Of a DNA stretch of 64,000 bases, positions 16,474 through 25,700 are shown piece by piece. The first letter of the stretch is position 1; every line of letters begins with the position of its first letter. The notes under the pieces are model-generated. The model had not been told where the DNA came from, searched no databases, and saw only the letters and a program-made list of their open reading frames with translations. The stretch is from Bacteroides zoogleoformans (lineage in GTDB: Bacteria; Bacteroidota; Bacteroidia; Bacteroidales; Bacteroidaceae): assembly GCF_002998435.1 (NCBI RefSeq), contig NZ_CP027231.1, forward strand, positions 62,001-126,000, read 5' to 3'. A program made the position numbers and the translations under genes.

Positions 16474-19287
16474 ATGAAGAAAGTAATATATACAATCGCT
16501 TTTTCATTTGTGTTCGTGGCCTCCGGAGCGGCGCAGACGAACATAAAGGAGGATAAGAAGGAGAGCGGAACTCTCTTATTGCAAAATAATACCGAGAATA
16601 AAAACGTGGATCTGGGGATGTATGCCTCCGGAGAGAAGCGGAAGACACAATCTGTTTCTACCGTCTATGCGGACGAGTTGGAGAAGAACGCCGTAGTGAG
16701 CCCCTACAATGCCCTTTACGGATTACTGCCGGGTTTGAGCGTGATGCAGAATACAGCCTGGAATACGGAAAAATCGCGTTTGAACATACGCGGGCGCGGG
16801 TCTTTGAACGGCGATGCCCCTTTGATTGTGGTAGATGGCTTTGTACGTCCGATGGAGTTTGTCAATCTATCGGAAATAGAATCGATATCTGTATTGAAAG
16901 ACGGGGCAGCCACTGCCTTGTGGGGAGGTAGAGGAGCCAACGGAGTGATTGTGGTGACTACGAAACGAGGAGAGTACAACAAGAAAGATATTCGCGTGGA
17001 CTATAAGTACGGGTGGGGGCTGCCTGTCAACCAACCGGAGTTTGCCGATGCCCATACGTATGCATTGGCTCGTAACGAGGCGCTCAAGAACGATGGGCTT
17101 CAGCCTGATATGGATGCCGACGGCTTTCGCAATGCGGATGGAAGCAACGACTTGTATCCCAATGTAGACTGGCAGAAAGAAGCCTTGCGCAATCATACCG
17201 TCAATCATCAACTGGATATCTTGTTTCGTGGAGGCGGTAAGCGCCTGCGCTACTTCACAACACTGAATTATAAGAATGACATGGGGTTGCTGAATACGAA
17301 ATATACCGATTATACCGAACGCTATAATTCGCAAATGAAGAAATATTTCCTGAATCTTCGGATGAATCTGGATGTGGATGTATCGAATGTGACCCGTCTG
17401 AAGTTAAGTATGCTGGGTATGCTGCGCGAGACCAACCGCCCGTATGCCAACGAAACGGCATTGTTCGGTTTGCTTTACAATACTCCTTCTGCCGCTTTCC
17501 CCCTGAAAACCCGGGAAGGCGAGTGGGGAGGAAATAATATCTTGAAAACAAATCCCATCGCACGCCTTGCGGACGAAGGCTATTATAAGCTGAATCAGCG
17601 CATGTTGCAGGCAGACCTGCGCGTGTTGCAGGACCTTTCCATGCTGACCCCCGGCTTAAGTGCGGAATTGGCAGTGGCTTACGACAACAATGCCACTTAC
17701 CAGGAAACGGGACATAAAGGTTTCCGCTATCAGACGGTGGAGAAAGATGCGCAAGGAAATCCTGTGTATACGCATTATGGCAATGCTAACAACGAGTTGC
17801 AAATTAGCAATTCCGGTTTTGCCAATCAATACATCCACACCAACTTTGAAGGCAAGCTGAGTTATCATCGTTTCCGGCACAAGCACGAGCTGACAGCCGC
17901 CGCCATGTTCCGCCATGAGTCGATGACACTGAGCGGCCGGAACAACAGCCGTTATCGCCAATATATACTCGGAACGGCCGGCTATAACTACGACAACCGT
18001 TACTTTCTGGATGTGGTGGCCAACTGTTTCGGCAGCAGTGTGCTTGCCAAGAACGACAAATATAGGTTTCTCCCGGCTGTTTCTGCCGCATGGCTGCTCT
18101 CGAACGAGGCTTTCATGAAAGCGGTTCCGACAATGGATTATTTGAAACTGCGGGCTTCGTACGGACGTTCGGGCTATGACCTGTATGACTATGCGCTTGA
18201 CAGACAATATTGGATAGGCACAGGCTCTTATCATTTCAAGGATGCCAACACCTCCGCGGGAACCAGCCTGACGGAAGGGAAACTGGCCATGGAGAGGCTT
18301 GATCTGGAGGTGGCCGACAAATACAATGTGGGCATAGATGTGTCGTTGTGGAAGAGTTTGTCTCTTTCGGCGGATATTTTTTACGACCGGCGTTCAAAGA
18401 TTCTTATCGACGGGAAAGGCCTGATCTCTTCAGCCATCGGGGTGGAAGTGCCCGGTATGAATGCGGGCAGAGTAGATACGAAAGGAGCCGAACTTTCGGC
18501 CATGTGGAAACGCGGAGGCAAGAACTTCAAGTATTATGCGGGGGTTAACGCGGCGTATGTCCGTACCAAGGTCGTTGAAAACGGAGAGGGCCATCTGCCT
18601 TATGATTACCTCTCTGCCAAAGGTCATCGGCTGGGGCAGATTTTCGGTTTGGAGGCCATCGGCTATTTCCGTGATGCGGATGATATAAAGAACAGTCCCG
18701 TGCAACGCTTTTCGGAAGTTCGTCCGGGCGATGTGAAATACAGAGACCTGAACAATGACAACGTCATAGACAAGAACGACGTGAAGGCCATCGGGAAGTC
18801 GGGAATGATTCCCGACCTGTATTATGGCATCAATATCGGCTTTGAATACAAAGGCTTCGGTGTGGATGCGCTTTTTCAAGGCATCGGAGGATACAGCGTG
18901 ATGCTTAACACAGAGAGTGTCTATTGGCCGTTGCGCAATAATACAAATATTTCCACTTGGTATCTGAAAGACAGAATCCGCTGGACGGAAGAGACGAAAG
19001 ATGTGGCCAACGTTCCACGACTGACGACCGAAGATAATGCCAATAACTTCAGAAACAGTACGCAATGGTTGGAAAATGGTGATTATTTGAAGTTGCGCAA
19101 TCTGAATGTCTATTATAATCTGCCTTCGGCATGGATGCAAAAACTGAAGATAAGAAAGGCGCAGGTTTATGCCCGTGCCAACAATCTTTTCTCGCTGGAT
19201 CACGTGAAGTACCTGAACAGCGAAAACTTGAGAGTGAATTATCCGGATATGATTTCCGTTTACTTCGGACTGAGTGTTAACTTTTAA
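16474..19287 (+). CDS. SusC/RagA-family transporter, short form (second pair)
   Basis: 937 residues, about 120 shorter than the first SusC. After the signal peptide (MKKVIYTIAFSFVFVASGAAQ) it lacks the CarboxypepD_reg-like domain: only about 50 low-complexity residues precede the plug (NALYGLLPGLSVMQNTAWNTEK, then LIVVDGFVRPMEFVNLSEIESISVLKDGAATALWGGRGANGVIVVTTKRG). A full barrel follows. It lies 29 bases after the first SusD and continues the same operon. A second ligand or a heteromeric arrangement is possible. Confidence 0.93.
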   Translation: MKKVIYTIAFSFVFVASGAAQTNIKEDKKESGTLLLQNNTENKNVDLGMYASGEKRKTQSVSTVYADELEKNAVVSPYNALYGLLPGLSVMQNTAWNTEKSRLNIRGRGSLNGDAPLIVVDGFVRPMEFVNLSEIESISVLKDGAATALWGGRGANGVIVVTTKRGEYNKKDIRVDYKYGWGLPVNQPEFADAHTYALARNEALKNDGLQPDMDADGFRNADGSNDLYPNVDWQKEALRNHTVNHQLDILFRGGGKRLRYFTTLNYKNDMGLLNTKYTDYTERYNSQMKKYFLNLRMNLDVDVSNVTRLKLSMLGMLRETNRPYANETALFGLLYNTPSAAFPLKTREGEWGGNNILKTNPIARLADEGYYKLNQRMLQADLRVLQDLSMLTPGLSAELAVAYDNNATYQETGHKGFRYQTVEKDAQGNPVYTHYGNANNELQISNSGFANQYIHTNFEGKLSYHRFRHKHELTAAAMFRHESMTLSGRNNSRYRQYILGTAGYNYDNRYFLDVVANCFGSSVLAKNDKYRFLPAVSAAWLLSNEAFMKAVPTMDYLKLRASYGRSGYDLYDYALDRQYWIGTGSYHFKDANTSAGTSLTEGKLAMERLDLEVADKYNVGIDVSLWKSLSLSADIFYDRRSKILIDGKGLISSAIGVEVPGMNAGRVDTKGAELSAMWKRGGKNFKYYAGVNAAYVRTKVVENGEGHLPYDYLSAKGHRLGQIFGLEAIGYFRDADDIKNSPVQRFSEVRPGDVKYRDLNNDNVIDKNDVKAIGKSGMIPDLYYGINIGFEYKGFGVDALFQGIGGYSVMLNTESVYWPLRNNTNISTWYLKDRIRWTEETKDVANVPRLTTEDNANNFRNSTQWLENGDYLKLRNLNVYYNLPSAWMQKLKIRKAQVYARANNLFSLDHVKYLNSENLRVNYPDMISVYFGLSVNF

Positions 19288-19299
19288 AGACAAAGAACG

Positions 19300-20946
19300 A
19301 TGAAAAAGTATATTGTGATGGCAGGTTTGATGCTCTCTGTCTCCGGTTGCAGTCTGCTCGAGCTGGACGAGACTACCGGATTGACGCGCGAGGAGGCATT
19401 TGCTTATTTTGATAATGTCAGGGGATTGGCTACTTATGTATATAGCAGACTTCCCGACGAATTGGGAGGCATCGGAGGCGCCTTGCGCGAGTCGGCAACC
19501 GATAATTCCGTCTATATTTGGAGCGACAATAGTGTGCATACATTCTATAACAACGCCTGGAATCCCGTCAATACGGTAGACGATGTATGGGGAAGATGCT
19601 ATGGAGCGATTCGTTCTTGCAACTCTTTCTTAGAGAATTACTCGCCCCAGCGTCTGGAGCGTTTCCGGTGGAACGACACCTACGATGAAGACATTGCCAA
19701 AGCGAATATGTACGGGCAGGAACTGCGGGTATTGCGTGCCTTTTTCTTTTTTGAGTTGGCCAAGCGATACGGAGACATTCCTTTGCTGACCCGTACCTAT
19801 ACGACGGACGAGATTAACAATGTGGAAAAAACAGCGTTTCATGAAGTGATAAACTTCATTTGCCGCGAATGCGATGAGGCTGCTCAACATTTGCCTGTGC
19901 GCCAGAAAGATTTCTGGGCCGAAAGCGGTCGTGTCACGAAAGGGACGGCTCAGGCTCTGAAAGCCCGTGCGCTGCTTTATGCCGCCAGTCCCTTGCACAA
20001 TACGGCGCAAGAAGCATCACGTTGGGAAGCCGCGGCAAAGGCAGCCTACGCCCTTATCGAAGCGGGAAATTATTCGTTGCCGCCGATAGACAAGGACCCA
20101 TTGTATCATAAAGATGGTGGCAATGAGGTACTGAAGTCTTCACAGCTCATCTTCGAACGTCGTTCGGGAGATACTTTCGATTATGAGGTAACCAATCTTC
20201 CCATCAGTTATGAAAAAGGGAAGACCGGTAATGTGCCTACACAAAATCTGGTCGACGCTTTTCAGATGGCAGACGGCACTGACTTTGACTGGACAGCCCT
20301 GGCCCCCGGAGCCAATCCGTATGCAAACAGAGACCCCCGTTTTTATCATACCGTTCTTTGCAACGGAGACACATGGATGCATACCGTCATCGAGGCTCAC
20401 GAAGGAGGCAAGGACGGTGCGGGAACGGCGGGGACCACGAAGACGGGGTATTACCTGAAGAAGTATATGAATGAAACCGTGTCGCTGGTTCCTTCCAAAG
20501 AACGGAAGAAACCGCATCACTATGCGCTGTTCCGCTATGCCGAGGTATTGCTGAATTATGCCGAAGCAATGAATGAGTGGCGGGGAGCCGATTATACGGA
20601 TGCCACTTTTCATCTCTCGGCGCGGGCTGCCCTGAATCAAGTGAGAGCTGCGGCCAAGATGCCTCCGGTGACGGCCGTTGGAGACGCTTTCAAGGAAAGT
20701 ATCCGTCGCGAGCGCCGGGTGGAACTGGCTTTTGAGGATCATCGCTTTTGGGATATCCGGCGTTGGAAAATAGGTGAAAGCACGAAGAACATTTATTGTG
20801 TGCGAATCACCTTGCAAGACGGAAAGCCGGTGTATAGGAAAGAACTGCTCGAGACCCGTTCGTGGGACGAGAAGATGAATCTCTATCCTATTCCCCAAGC
20901 GGAATATCTGAAAAATAACAAGTTGGGTCAAAACAAAGGTTGGTAA
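19300..20946 (+). CDS. SusD/RagB-family lipoprotein (second pair)
   Basis: 548 residues with lipobox LSVSGC (Cys at about 17), then SLLELDETTGLTREEAFAYFDNVRGLATYVYSRLP, a common SusD opening. Helical repeat segments (LRVLRAFFFFELAKRYGDIPLLTRTY) and the C-terminal RRERRVELAFEDHRFWDIRRWK block confirm the family. It is the surface partner of the short SusC, which ends 12 bases upstream. A very strong terminator follows, marking the end of the four-gene operon. Confidence 0.94.
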   Translation: MKKYIVMAGLMLSVSGCSLLELDETTGLTREEAFAYFDNVRGLATYVYSRLPDELGGIGGALRESATDNSVYIWSDNSVHTFYNNAWNPVNTVDDVWGRCYGAIRSCNSFLENYSPQRLERFRWNDTYDEDIAKANMYGQELRVLRAFFFFELAKRYGDIPLLTRTYTTDEINNVEKTAFHEVINFICRECDEAAQHLPVRQKDFWAESGRVTKGTAQALKARALLYAASPLHNTAQEASRWEAAAKAAYALIEAGNYSLPPIDKDPLYHKDGGNEVLKSSQLIFERRSGDTFDYEVTNLPISYEKGKTGNVPTQNLVDAFQMADGTDFDWTALAPGANPYANRDPRFYHTVLCNGDTWMHTVIEAHEGGKDGAGTAGTTKTGYYLKKYMNETVSLVPSKERKKPHHYALFRYAEVLLNYAEAMNEWRGADYTDATFHLSARAALNQVRAAAKMPPVTAVGDAFKESIRRERRVELAFEDHRFWDIRRWKIGESTKNIYCVRITLQDGKPVYRKELLETRSWDEKMNLYPIPQAEYLKNNKLGQNKGW

Positions 20947-20993
20947 CGGCCTCCCTGCGATGAGAGGGTAAAACCGTTCCGAATGCCCCTTCG

Positions 20994-21084
20994 GCGCTGC
21001 CCGGGTATCGGAATATCTGTTTGCATATTACGAAAAGAAAGTGGTGCACAAACAGATATTCCGGTACTCGGGCAGCGCATTTTT
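20994..21084 (+). terminator. Long intrinsic terminator ending the SusC/SusD operon
   Basis: Arms of 30 bases at 20994-21023 and 21049-21078 pair with only two non-Watson-Crick positions (both G-U). The stem begins GCGCTGCCCGGG and is followed by ATTTTTTG. This is an unusually long and stable terminator hairpin. Confidence 0.92.
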
Positions 21085-21186
21085 TGCAAGGCGGCATGAA
21101 CGATGTGTGCACTAACCGCTGTTCACTAATCTCTATTTACACTTTTTTCTATATATTTGCACCTCAAAGCCATAAATGACCAATAG

Positions 21187-22350
21187 ATGTTACTACCGGA
21201 ATTAAAATTGAGACGCGACAGGATTCGCTCTCTGATGGCTCAACAAGACATTGACGCCGCCCTCATCACTTGCAATGTCAATCTGCTGTATACGTATGGA
21301 CGCGTCGTAAGCGGCTACCTGTATTTGCCATTGCATGCTCCTGCCCGTTTATTCATCAAGCGTCCCAATAATATGACAGGAGAGCACGTGCATCCCATCC
21401 GTAAGCCCGAGCAGCTTCCTGAACTGTTGGACGAATGCGGATTGTCCATACCTTCCAGGTTGATGCTGGAGGGAGATGAACTCGCGTTTACGGAGTATAA
21501 CCGTTTGGCGGCATGCTTCCCGAAGACGGAGGTTGTTCCTTGCGGCACTTCGCTTATACGGAAAGCTCGGAGCATAAAGACCGATATGGAGATTGAGATG
21601 TTCCGCCGTTCCGGCATTGCACATGCCAAGGCATACGAACAGATACCCTCGGTCTATCAGCCGGGAATGACCGACCGGCAACTTTCCGTTGAAATAGAGC
21701 GCTTGATGCGCTTGGAAGGCGGTTTGGGCATTTTCCGGACATTCGGACAGAGCATGGAGATTTTCATGGGCAGTCTTCTGGCCGGTGATAATGCCATGTA
21801 TCCTACTCCCTACGACTTTGCCTTGGGAGGCAGAGGTCTCGACCCTTCGCTTCCCATTGGCGTGGATGGTTCTTTATTGCAGCCGGGGCAGAGCTTTATG
21901 GTGGATATGGGAGGAAACTTTTATGGCTATATGGGTGATATGAGTCGGGTATTCTCCATCGGTAGGCTACCGGAGAAAGCATACGCTGCGCATCAGACTT
22001 GTTTGGAGATACAAGAAGCCGTGGCCGAGAAAGCCAAACCCGGAGTTGTTTGTGAAGACCTTTATAATATAGCCATCAATATGGTGACCAAAGCCGGGTT
22101 TGCCGACAATTTTATGGGGACAACCCAAAAAGCCAAATTCATCGGTCACGGCATCGGTCTGGAGATAAACGAGATGCCTGTGCTGGCTCCACGCATGAAG
22201 CAGGAACTCGAACCGGGTATGGTCTTTGCATTGGAACCGAAGATTGTTCTTCCCGGCATAGGCCCCGTGGGTATCGAAAATTCTTGGGCAGTTACGGAAG
22301 AAGGAGTGGAGAAACTCACGCTATGCAAAGAAGAGATTGTTGAAGTTTAA
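21187..22350 (+). CDS. M24-family metallopeptidase (Xaa-Pro aminopeptidase type)
   Basis: 387 residues, a creatinase N-terminal domain (about 5-130) and the M24 pita-bread catalytic domain. All five metal ligands are present: D240 (VDMGG), D251 (GDMSR), H321 (GHGIGLEINEMP), E350 (FALEPK) and E364 (GIENSW). The protein has no signal peptide, so it acts in the cytoplasm on proline-containing di- or short peptides (family knowledge). It follows the SusC/SusD terminator on the same strand with its own TATATTTG box at 21152-21159. The position next to transporters and glutamate dehydrogenase hints at peptide use. Confidence 0.88.
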   Translation: MLLPELKLRRDRIRSLMAQQDIDAALITCNVNLLYTYGRVVSGYLYLPLHAPARLFIKRPNNMTGEHVHPIRKPEQLPELLDECGLSIPSRLMLEGDELAFTEYNRLAACFPKTEVVPCGTSLIRKARSIKTDMEIEMFRRSGIAHAKAYEQIPSVYQPGMTDRQLSVEIERLMRLEGGLGIFRTFGQSMEIFMGSLLAGDNAMYPTPYDFALGGRGLDPSLPIGVDGSLLQPGQSFMVDMGGNFYGYMGDMSRVFSIGRLPEKAYAAHQTCLEIQEAVAEKAKPGVVCEDLYNIAINMVTKAGFADNFMGTTQKAKFIGHGIGLEINEMPVLAPRMKQELEPGMVFALEPKIVLPGIGPVGIENSWAVTEEGVEKLTLCKEEIVEV

Positions 22351-22448
22351 GTTAGCGGTTAGCGGTTAGTGATTAGTGAACTGCGTTATTAAGAATAAGG
22401 CTTGAAGCCGGTCACTAACCACTAACCGTTAATCAACTAACCGCTAAT

Positions 22449-23051
22449 TCACATTCTTTTTAGTGCTATTTTGATGACCTGCTCCACCGGTGCTTGTGGG
22501 TCTTCTTGTAGGATGGCAAGCACAACTTTTTGTGAGGGAGCTTGTGCAAAGCCAAGCATGGTGAGGGCTGATATTGCTTCTTCCTGCACTTGTGCGTTGA
22601 TGGTCGACGCCGGTATGCCCATTATTCCTGCGGTGTCGGTGGCTACGCTGCCGGTTTTAATTTTGTCTTTTAAATCCACAATCACACGTTGGGCGGTTTT
22701 CAGACCGATGCCTTTGACGGTTTTCAGCAAGGTGGCATTCTCCGTGCTGATGACATTTATCAGCTCCGAGGGCGAGAGAGCCGAAAGAATCATGCGCGCC
22801 GTGTTCCCGCCTATGCCCGATACGGAGATGAGCAGCAGAAACAGTTCCCGTTCTTGTTTGTCGGCAAAGCCATAGAGCGTGTAGGCATCTTCGCGTATGG
22901 CCTCGTGTATGTAGAGCTTGCATTCTTTTTTGCCCTGTATGGCGGCGTATGTGTTTAAGGAGATATTGATGCCATATCCCAATCCGTTGCAGTCTATCAC
23001 TGCGGTAGCCGGTCTCAGTTCGGCTATTTCGCCTTTGATGTATTCTATCAT
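22449..23051 (-). CDS. ruvA: Holliday junction DNA helicase subunit RuvA
   Basis: 200 residues from the ATG at 23051 ([20 protein letters not shown]). An upstream Met at 23084 would add 11 non-conserved residues. The OB-fold domain I is followed by the two helix-hairpin-helix motifs in [18 protein letters not shown] and [23 protein letters not shown], and a C-terminal domain III that binds RuvB. RuvA tetramers recognise Holliday junctions and drive branch migration with RuvB. It converges on the M24 gene. The 98-base gap contains TTAGCGG-type inverted motifs. Confidence 0.97.
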   Translation of the reverse strand: MIEYIKGEIAELRPATAVIDCNGLGYGINISLNTYAAIQGKKECKLYIHEAIREDAYTLYGFADKQERELFLLLISVSGIGGNTARMILSALSPSELINVISTENATLLKTVKGIGLKTAQRVIVDLKDKIKTGSVATDTAGIMGIPASTINAQVQEEAISALTMLGFAQAPSQKVVLAILQEDPQAPVEQVIKIALKRM

Positions 23052-23233
23052 AATCCTATCCTTTTGTATTCTATATCTTATCACCTGCGAATGTAAGCAT
23101 TATTATCGGAATTCCGGTCACAAAAAAGAGAAAGCGATGTAAAACTTTGAGGCTTCTTGTAGATGAATGTGAACTAAAAAGCTTACTTTTGCGCCTATAA
23201 AGTAGAAAACTGATAAATAAAAACAATAAAAAG

Positions 23234-24133
23234 ATGAAAAAGGTAAGAGCAGCTGTTGTGGGGTATGGCAATATCGGTCGTTACGTACTTGAGGCCCTGC
23301 AGGCAGCCTCCGATTTTGAGATTGCCGGTGTGGTACGTCGTTCCGGCGCCGATGATTGCCCTGCGGAACTGAGGGAATATCCCGTCGTAAAGACCGTCAA
23401 AGAGTTGCGGAATGTAGATGTGGCTATCCTTTGTACGCCTACCCGCAAGGTCGAGGAATATGCGAAAGAGTTTCTGGCTTTAGGCGTCCGTACGGTAGAC
23501 AGTTTTGATGTCCATGCGGGTATTCCGGCTTTGCGCCGCACGCTCGATGCGGTGGCCAAGGCACACGATACGGTGGCTGTCATATCGGCCGGTTGGGATC
23601 CGGGAAGCGACTCCATTGTCCGTGCATTGCTCGAGGCCATCGCCCCCAAAGGCATTACTTATACGAATTTCGGCCCGGGCATGAGCATGGGGCATACGGT
23701 AGCCGTAAAGGCCGTCGAGGGGGTGAAGGCGGCTCTTTCCATGACCATTCCTACCGGGACCGGCATCCATCGCCGCATGGTGTACATCGAACTGAAAGAA
23801 GGTTATGATTTCGGCAAGGTGGCCGCCGCCATCAAGGCCGACCCCTATTTTGTGAATGACGAGACGCACGTCAAGCTTGTTCCGAGCGTGGATGCCTTGC
23901 TCGATATGGGGCATGGTGTAAACCTGACCCGCAAAGGGGTGTCGGGCAAAACGCAGAACCAGCTTTTCGAGTTCAACATGCGCATCAACAACCCTGCCCT
24001 TACCGCCCAAATATTGGTATGCGCGGCTCGTGCCGCCATGCGCCGGCAACCGGGTTGCTATACGATGATAGAAATTCCTGTTATCGATTTGTTGCCCGGT
24101 GAGCGGGAAGAGTGGATTGCACATCTGGTATAA
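23234..24133 (+). CDS. ddh: meso-Diaminopimelate D-dehydrogenase
   Basis: 299 residues. It catalyses the NADPH-dependent one-step conversion between L-2-amino-6-oxopimelate (tetrahydrodipicolinate) and meso-diaminopimelate in lysine and peptidoglycan synthesis. The Rossmann motif GYGNIGRYVLEAL (about 10-22) and the substrate-binding blocks SAGWDPGSDSIVRALLEA and GPGMSMGHTVAVKAVEGV are characteristic of the family. A TACTTTTG box at 23184-23191 probably serves as the -7 element. It is divergent from ruvA. Confidence 0.95.
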   Translation: MKKVRAAVVGYGNIGRYVLEALQAASDFEIAGVVRRSGADDCPAELREYPVVKTVKELRNVDVAILCTPTRKVEEYAKEFLALGVRTVDSFDVHAGIPALRRTLDAVAKAHDTVAVISAGWDPGSDSIVRALLEAIAPKGITYTNFGPGMSMGHTVAVKAVEGVKAALSMTIPTGTGIHRRMVYIELKEGYDFGKVAAAIKADPYFVNDETHVKLVPSVDALLDMGHGVNLTRKGVSGKTQNQLFEFNMRINNPALTAQILVCAARAAMRRQPGCYTMIEIPVIDLLPGEREEWIAHLV

Positions 24134-24194
24134 GACCTTAGGCAAAAGACGTTAGAGATTAGAAATTAGAAACTAGAAACTAGAAATTAGGCCT

Positions 24195-24473
24195 CTAACG
24201 TCCAATCACTGCCGACGCCGCATCCACCAGTCGGTACCTGTGGCACACCTCGAGGACAATCTCCTGCGGGATGTCCGTCACCATGGGCCGTGTCCGTCCG
24301 TCTTCGCCGGGCACGTGCCGGAACGGTAGTTGCGGATAGAGTGCGTGCAGCACCAGTGCGGAGCGGTCGTAGGCCGTAGGCGATGCGCCCGTCATGTCAA
24401 TATCTATAAGGCTGTTCCTGCGTGCCTCCGCCGCCTTCATTTGTTTCATAGTCTGATAAGTTTTCATAAGCAT
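24195..24473 (-). CDS. Small protein of unknown function
   Basis: 92 residues, not recognised. The N-terminus is Met- and Lys-rich (MLMKTYQTMKQMKAAEARRN), so the true start may be one of several internal Met codons. The rest is mixed and soluble-looking (FRHVPGEDGRTRPMVTDIPQEIVLEVCHRYRLV), with no signal peptide or membrane segment. It lies on the same strand as, and 213 bases downstream of, the HU-like gene. The gap between them contains TTAG-type repeats and a GCGTC-rich repeat (24541-24575) shared with 32378-32451. It could be spurious, but base usage looks coding. Confidence 0.5.
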   Translation of the reverse strand: MLMKTYQTMKQMKAAEARRNSLIDIDMTGASPTAYDRSALVLHALYPQLPFRHVPGEDGRTRPMVTDIPQEIVLEVCHRYRLVDAASAVIGR

Positions 24474-24685
24474 TAGGACATTAGAGGTGAGATATTAGAT
24501 ATTAGAGTTAAACGTAAGGAAGAAGGAAGAAGAAAAATTAAAATCCGCGTCATCTGCGTCTAAAAAATCATCCGCATTGAGAAACAGGAAACGTTACAAG
24601 TGCTTCCTGTTAACGATGAGCGATTAGCGCCGCCTCGTTACAGCGCAGCCACTAACCGCTCCAATTAGCCCTAACCGCTAATTTC

Positions 24686-25195
24686 TCATCCTAACGGGTT
24701 CTCCCCTTGACCGCCCGAGCCGCCGGGAGTACCGCCACCGCTGCCGCCACTTTCTCCCGGTGTAGGCAGCCCCTTGGCTTTACGATAGTCCGCCAGCGAA
24801 GCGTAGTTGATACCGCTCTCCAGCACGCCGCCGTTCTCGAAGCTGAGGCCTTGCAGGGTCTTTCCTTTCAGCTCTTTGGCAGGGGTGAAGACGATGCGGG
24901 GCGACTTAATCATCTTCGCGGAGTTGAACAGGTTGATGTCTTCCACTCCCTCGCTCTTGAAGGTCAGGCGGAAGGTTCCCATGCCGGGCACGTTCACCGT
25001 GTGCCCCTGCTGAAGCTGTTGCGGGATGAAGGCCGCCAGCAACTCCATGGCCGATTCCAGTTCGATGGGCGCCGTGGTGGTGTTCTCCGTGGCCACACGG
25101 GTCATCACTTTCTGCGCCAGCGGCTTTGCGCTGTTGGGCGTGGCATACCATTTGGCAGGTTCGTTTTTCTTTAAAGGATTCTTCCTTTGCACCAA
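24686..25195 (-). CDS. HU-related DNA-binding protein (second copy)
   Basis: 169 residues of the Bacteroidales HU-related family, paralogous to 4287-4805. The HU-like part covers about residues 10-125, with IPQQLQQGHTVNVPGMGTFRLTFKSEG matching the TVKLEGVGTFYNT block of the other copy. The tail is Gly/Ser-rich and ends GENPLG. This member adds a KGLPTPGESGG linker. DNA binding is inferred from the fold. A near-palindrome (AGCAGAAGACTT with AAGTCTGTTGCT, 25263-25286) lies upstream, where the leader would be. Confidence 0.83.
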   Translation of the reverse strand: MVQRKNPLKKNEPAKWYATPNSAKPLAQKVMTRVATENTTTAPIELESAMELLAAFIPQQLQQGHTVNVPGMGTFRLTFKSEGVEDINLFNSAKMIKSPRIVFTPAKELKGKTLQGLSFENGGVLESGINYASLADYRKAKGLPTPGESGGSGGGTPGGSGGQGENPLG

Positions 25196-25369
25196 TTTGT
25201 AACTTGTGCTTATAATTTTTCCTCCTATAATTTAAAAAGTTAATAAAAAGATATTACACTAAGCAGAAGACTTAAGTCTGTTGCTTCTTATCGTTCATAA
25301 CACATTTTCTCGTCCGGACAAGCATGCCGGAAGTTGGTTTTATTGCCCCTGCGGGAGGGGTGGTTGTCT

Positions 25370-25494
25370 CTCTATAGAGGAGGTAATCGCGTCTCTATAG
25401 AGAGAGCGGTCACGCCTCTATGGAGAGATTAGCAACGCCTCTATAGAGACGATAGCAACAGCTCTATAGAGACATGACCAGCGCCTCTATAGAG
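25370..25494. repeat. Phased palindromic array, 23-bp period (CTCTATAGAG)
   Basis: The palindrome CTCTATAGAG starts at 25370, 25393, 25416 (CTCTATGGAG here), 25439, 25462 and 25485: six copies exactly 23 bases apart. The 13-base linkers differ but often contain AGC and GCG. The array lies in the 505-base gap between the second HU-like gene and the large fimbrillin gene, both leftward. The only other thing I see in the gap is a short G/C-rich inverted motif at about 25612-25650, which may end the fimbrial transcript. Confidence 0.9.
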
Positions 25495-25700
25495 GCGTCA
25501 CAGCGGCACCCCGATGCCGCATTCATGAAGTTACTGCTTACATATTCCATTGTATCTTATTCAATCATTATATTTTGTATAAAGTGAAACTCTCGGCTTT
25601 TTTCGACCGGCTTTGCCGGTATCGGGTTCCTGCGGCTGAAAGCCGCAGGAGAATAAAGCAAATGAAACAAATAAAACCAATGCGGTCGCTTCGCGCTCTT

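Noticed and set aside
25370..25494. CRISPR array
   Set aside because: Repeats are only 10 bp, palindromic and with 13-base linkers; no cas genes are near.
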